A stretch of 35,969 nucleotides of DNA from Prochlorococcus sp. AG-459-M13 (GTDB lineage Bacteria; Cyanobacteriota; Cyanobacteriia; PCC-6307; Cyanobiaceae). Where the stretch lies: NCBI GenBank assembly GCA_003212005.1, contig QCRE01000006.1, positions 1 to 35,969 of the forward strand, given 5' to 3'. A model generated the notes under the pieces. The model ran no database searches. It was not told the DNA's origin and saw only the letters and a program-made list of their open reading frames with translations. This document shows, piece after piece, positions 32,971 through 35,969 of this stretch (its first letter is position 1; each line of letters starts with the position of its first letter). The position numbers and the translations under genes were made by a program.

Positions 32971-33780
32971 TCAAGTCAATATCTGCACTTTAAAATCAAG
33001 TTTACTTGCCTCTTCAGCTGTTAATTTTCTAGACCAAGCACCTTCTATAGGATGATTCCAACTGAATCCTGCCTTCTTAGCCAAAGATCTTTCTTCATAA
33101 CTTATCAATGCTTTATACAAAAACCTTGGTTCATTAGCTTTAATAAGAAGTTCTTCCAAATTTTTACATTTTTTGAAAACCTCTGAAATATAAAAGCAAT
33201 CAGACAAAGCTCTATGCAAGCTCCACACTGGAATTGAAAAAGATAGCGCAAGATCAGTAACTGATGGTCTTTTTTTTAATGATTTTTGGAATGACCAATT
33301 AATATCCTCTAAACTACAGATCCATTTTTTATTAAGTTTGGGTAATTTACCTTTTCCAAACCATTTTTTGTCAAACTCTACATTATGAGTAACTATCAGA
33401 TCTGAACAATCCACAAGTTTCAAAAAAAAATTTAAGCCATCCTCCCAAGGTTGAACAACATTTGAAACTTCTGCAGATATTCCATTCACATGTTCTGCCT
33501 CATTAACCCTTACTGGGAATAAGAATGAAACCTGAGATAGAACAGATCTAGATGATACGTGAAATAAAATGCAACCTATTTCAATAATTTCATTTTTATT
33601 TTCATCTAGCCCAGTGGTTTCTGTATCAAGAATTAAAATTTTTTCTATTTTTTTACTTTGATTTACTTCTTGATTTGAGACTGATTTATTTAATTTTTTT
33701 GATATTTCGTGATCATCGTTTTTAATTTTATTATTAAGAAAATCCAGTTGACTTAATTCTTTTTTGTTAGGCAGTTCCAA
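32971..33780 (-). CDS. DEDDh 3'-5' exonuclease (DnaQ-like)
   Basis: 269 aa. All five DEDDh residues are in place: Asp52 and Glu54 (LILDTETTGL), Asp137 (VTHNVEFDKKW), His189 and Asp194 (SLHRALSDC). It resembles the proofreading epsilon-type exonuclease domain, with a polar N-terminal extension of about 45 residues and a C-terminal extra domain ending LTAEEASKLDFKVQ. It acts on DNA or RNA 3' ends; whether it is the replicative epsilon subunit or a stand-alone exonuclease cannot be told. The start appears to be TTG. Confidence 0.85.
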   Translation of the reverse strand: MELPNKKELSQLDFLNNKIKNDDHEISKKLNKSVSNQEVNQSKKIEKILILDTETTGLDENKNEIIEIGCILFHVSSRSVLSQVSFLFPVRVNEAEHVNGISAEVSNVVQPWEDGLNFFLKLVDCSDLIVTHNVEFDKKWFGKGKLPKLNKKWICSLEDINWSFQKSLKKRPSVTDLALSFSIPVWSLHRALSDCFYISEVFKKCKNLEELLIKANEPRFLYKALISYEERSLAKKAGFSWNHPIEGAWSRKLTAEEASKLDFKVQILT

Positions 33781-33920
33781 TTATCAAAAAATCACTACTT
33801 TATCTTGACGCATTTAATTTTTTTTTCTTCTAAATTAATATAAATTAAACAAAAAATTTTTATAAATCAAATTTTATCAGAAAGAATCTTTAATCAATTT
33901 GTATAAAATATTAACAAAAT

Positions 33921-34643
33921 ATGCCTTTTACAAAATACCAATTTAACAGTTATTGCTATTGGCCATCCAATCCAAGAAAAATTGTAGAATTTATCGGTGG
34001 AAGTTACCTAGCATCTAAGCCTGACTTAACCTATAAAAGATTTATAGAAAGTTTAGTAAATAAAAATTATGCTGTGCATGCTTACAAGTATACTCCTCAA
34101 TTTGATCACCAAGAACTCTCTATAAAAGCATGGAAAGATCTAAAAAATTGCAAACGATCTTTATCAAAAAGAATAGGAAAATCAATTCCTTCTATAAGAA
34201 TTGGTCATAGCCTTGGGTGCAAGCTTCACTTAATTTCTCCAGACGGAGGGAGGAATTGCGAAAAATTCATATCAATAAGTTTTAATAATTTCAGCGCAAG
34301 CAAATCAATTCCATTTTTAAAAAAAATATCTCAAAAATTAGAATTCATTAGTGAATTTAGTCCAAGTCCCGAGAGAACATATGGAATAATTGAAAAAACT
34401 TATAATCAAAAAAATAATTTTCTAATAAAATTTCAATCAGATGAATTAGATCAAACGGATAAATTACTTTCTTGTCTTAAAGCAAGAAATGAAGATAGTT
34501 CAAAGGGGGTAATACTAAGGGGTAGCCATACTATTATTGCAAGCGCAGGACTAAGAGAAAATTTTTTAGGAGATTGGGCTGATGATGATTTCAAAAAAAA
34601 TACAATTGAGCAAGTAGCAAATCTAATTGAAAAATCAATTTAA
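33921..34643 (+). CDS. DUF1350 family alpha/beta-hydrolase-like protein
   Basis: 240 aa. The nucleophile elbow is [11 protein letters not shown] with Ser97, and the strand before it [20 protein letters not shown] (about 22-41) matches the DUF1350 family of cyanobacteria and plastids. A His in the C-terminal region (RGSHTIIA, about 201-208) could complete a triad. Substrate unknown. Start ATG. Its TAA shares TTAA with the stop of the convergent acs gene. Confidence 0.8.
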   Translation: MPFTKYQFNSYCYWPSNPRKIVEFIGGSYLASKPDLTYKRFIESLVNKNYAVHAYKYTPQFDHQELSIKAWKDLKNCKRSLSKRIGKSIPSIRIGHSLGCKLHLISPDGGRNCEKFISISFNNFSASKSIPFLKKISQKLEFISEFSPSPERTYGIIEKTYNQKNNFLIKFQSDELDQTDKLLSCLKARNEDSSKGVILRGSHTIIASAGLRENFLGDWADDDFKKNTIEQVANLIEKSI

Positions 34644-35969
34644 GTACTCTCCTTTAATTTTTCTAGAACAGAACTATCTTCAAGGGTGCTTATATCTCCA
34701 CTTATTTTTTCTCCCGCAGCCAAGGATCTTAAAATTCTCCGCATAATTTTTCCACTCCGTGTTTTTGGGAGAGAATCTGAAATTATTATCTTTTCTGGCT
34801 TTGCAATGATTCCAATTTCATTAACTACGTGTTTCTTTAAGTCCTCTACTAATTCTATAGAACTTTTAACATTTTTTTCTAAAGATAAAAATGCTACTAT
34901 TACTTCCCCTTTTAAATCATCTTTTTTCCCCACAACAGCAGCTTCTGCAACTGATTTGTGACTAACTAATGCAGACTCGATTTCCATTGTGCCTAATCTA
35001 TGACCTGACACACTTATAACATCATCAACTCTACCCATGATCCAAATATATCCATCATTATCGATCCGAGCTCCATCTCCTGCGAAATAGACATTTCTTT
35101 CCCCTTTATAAGAAATGTATTCCCAATAGCTTTCTAAGTATCTCTTAGGGTTCCCATGAATTGTTCGCATCATTCCAGGCCAAGGTTTTTTTACAATTAA
35201 ATATCCTCCTTGATTTTCTATTACCTTTTCACCATTTTTATCTACAATTTCTATCTCTATTCCTGGCAAAGGGAATGTTGCGGATCCTGGCTTGGTTGAA
35301 ACGGCCCCTGGTAAAGGACTTATCATAATTCCACCAGTTTCGGTTTGCCACCAAGTATCGACTATAGGGCACTTATTTTTACCAATTACCTCTTTATACC
35401 ATATCCAAGCTTCAGGATTAATTGGTTCGCCTACTGTACCCAAAATCCTTAAAGATTTGAGATCATATTGATCAGGGATTTCGCGCCCCGATTTCATAAA
35501 AGATCTTATCGCTGTGGGAGCAGTATAGAAAATTGTGACATTATATTTTTGAATAATTTCCCAAAATGCTCCTAAATTTGACGCCCTAGGAACACCTTCA
35601 AACATTAGTGTAGTAGCTCCATTTGATAAAGGTCCGTAGACAATGTAACTATGACCAGTAATCCACCCAACATCTGCTGTGCACCAATAAATATCATCAT
35701 CTTTTATGTCAAAAATCCACTTAAAAGTAAGGTGAGACCAGAGATTATATCCAGCAGTAGTATGAACTACCCCTTTTGGTTTACCAGTAGAACCTGAAGT
35801 ATACAATACAAATAATCTATCTTCACTATTCATAATTTCGGGTTCACACCAATCTTTTTGTTCTTTTACTAATTCGTGCCACCAAAAATCTCTATTTTTT
35901 TTCATTAAGATATTTTTTTTAGTTCTCTGTACAACGACAACTTTTTCAACAACTTTATTTGCCCCACTT
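34640..35969 (-). CDS. acs: Acetyl-CoA synthetase, C-terminal two-thirds
   Basis: Partial: the frame stays open to the right edge, and the family is about 650 aa, so the first third is outside. The ATG at 35905 is internal. It makes acetyl-CoA from acetate, ATP and CoA through acetyl-AMP. Visible motifs are the P-loop-like [56 protein letters not shown], and [11 protein letters not shown], whose Lys is the acetylation-controlled catalytic residue. About 443 codons lie in the window. Stop-to-stop overlap of four bases with DUF1350. Confidence 0.97.
   Translation of the reverse strand, partial: SGANKVVEKVVVVQRTKKNILMKKNRDFWWHELVKEQKDWCEPEIMNSEDRLFVLYTSGSTGKPKGVVHTTAGYNLWSHLTFKWIFDIKDDDIYWCTADVGWITGHSYIVYGPLSNGATTLMFEGVPRASNLGAFWEIIQKYNVTIFYTAPTAIRSFMKSGREIPDQYDLKSLRILGTVGEPINPEAWIWYKEVIGKNKCPIVDTWWQTETGGIMISPLPGAVSTKPGSATFPLPGIEIEIVDKNGEKVIENQGGYLIVKKPWPGMMRTIHGNPKRYLESYWEYISYKGERNVYFAGDGARIDNDGYIWIMGRVDDVISVSGHRLGTMEIESALVSHKSVAEAAVVGKKDDLKGEVIVAFLSLEKNVKSSIELVEDLKKHVVNEIGIIAKPEKIIISDSLPKTRSGKIMRRILRSLAAGEKISGDISTLEDSSVLEKLKEST

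Overview
The window looks like a piece of a high-light-adapted Prochlorococcus chromosome. The evidence is the very AT-rich sequence, tightly packed short genes, a single prochlorophyte chlorophyll-binding antenna gene (Pcb, about 29 kb), a lycopene cyclase of the cyanobacterial CrtL type a few genes from it, and many proteins with marine picocyanobacterial character. The strain cannot be fixed from the sequence. No rRNA, transposase, integrase, phage module or CRISPR array is visible.

Layout. 0-6.8 kb is gene-poor: a tRNA-Ser(UGA), an 836-base stretch without a convincing gene but with possible gene remnants, several small membrane or secreted proteins, a Tic20-like protein, glyoxalase I, and a two-gene unit (ribbon-helix-helix protein plus a degenerate GIY-YIG-like protein) preceded by a cluster of short inverted repeats. 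6.8-13.2 kb is metabolic: GMC oxidoreductase, DUF2811 protein, a CbiX-type chelatase divergent from an FAD-linked oxidase, and a SulP anion transporter. 13.2-15.4 kb is the methionine pair metY-metA; MetA has the Glu that predicts acetyl-CoA use, matching the acetylhomoserine-using MetY. 15.4-20.6 kb holds a hypothetical protein, a Rossmann-fold dehydrogenase-like gene that is apparently split by one in-frame stop, a glucosylglycerol-phosphate phosphatase homologue, an ArsS-like radical SAM protein and Fur.

20.6-28.5 kb holds an isochorismatase-fold hydrolase, MscS channel, POR-like SDR, lycopene cyclase, a second SDR, a membrane-anchored GIY-YIG protein, a GST, a small conserved protein and GltS. 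28.5-30.4 kb holds pcb with a clear intrinsic terminator, followed by a small-ORF and HTH region containing perfect inverted repeats. 30.5-36 kb holds hisS with two overlapping small genes, a Gly-pentad repeat/DUF3721 protein, a DEDDh exonuclease, a DUF1350 hydrolase and the 3' two-thirds of acs, which runs off the right edge.

Two general traits stand out. Convergent neighbours repeatedly collide or overlap at their stop codons, and many genes can only start at TTG. The items most worth following up are the stop-split gene at 16220-17728, the RHH/GIY-YIG-like unit with its operator-like array, the Gly-pentad/DUF3721 fusion, and the paired perfect palindromes near 29.9 kb. Family names are from memory of protein families; no database search was run.
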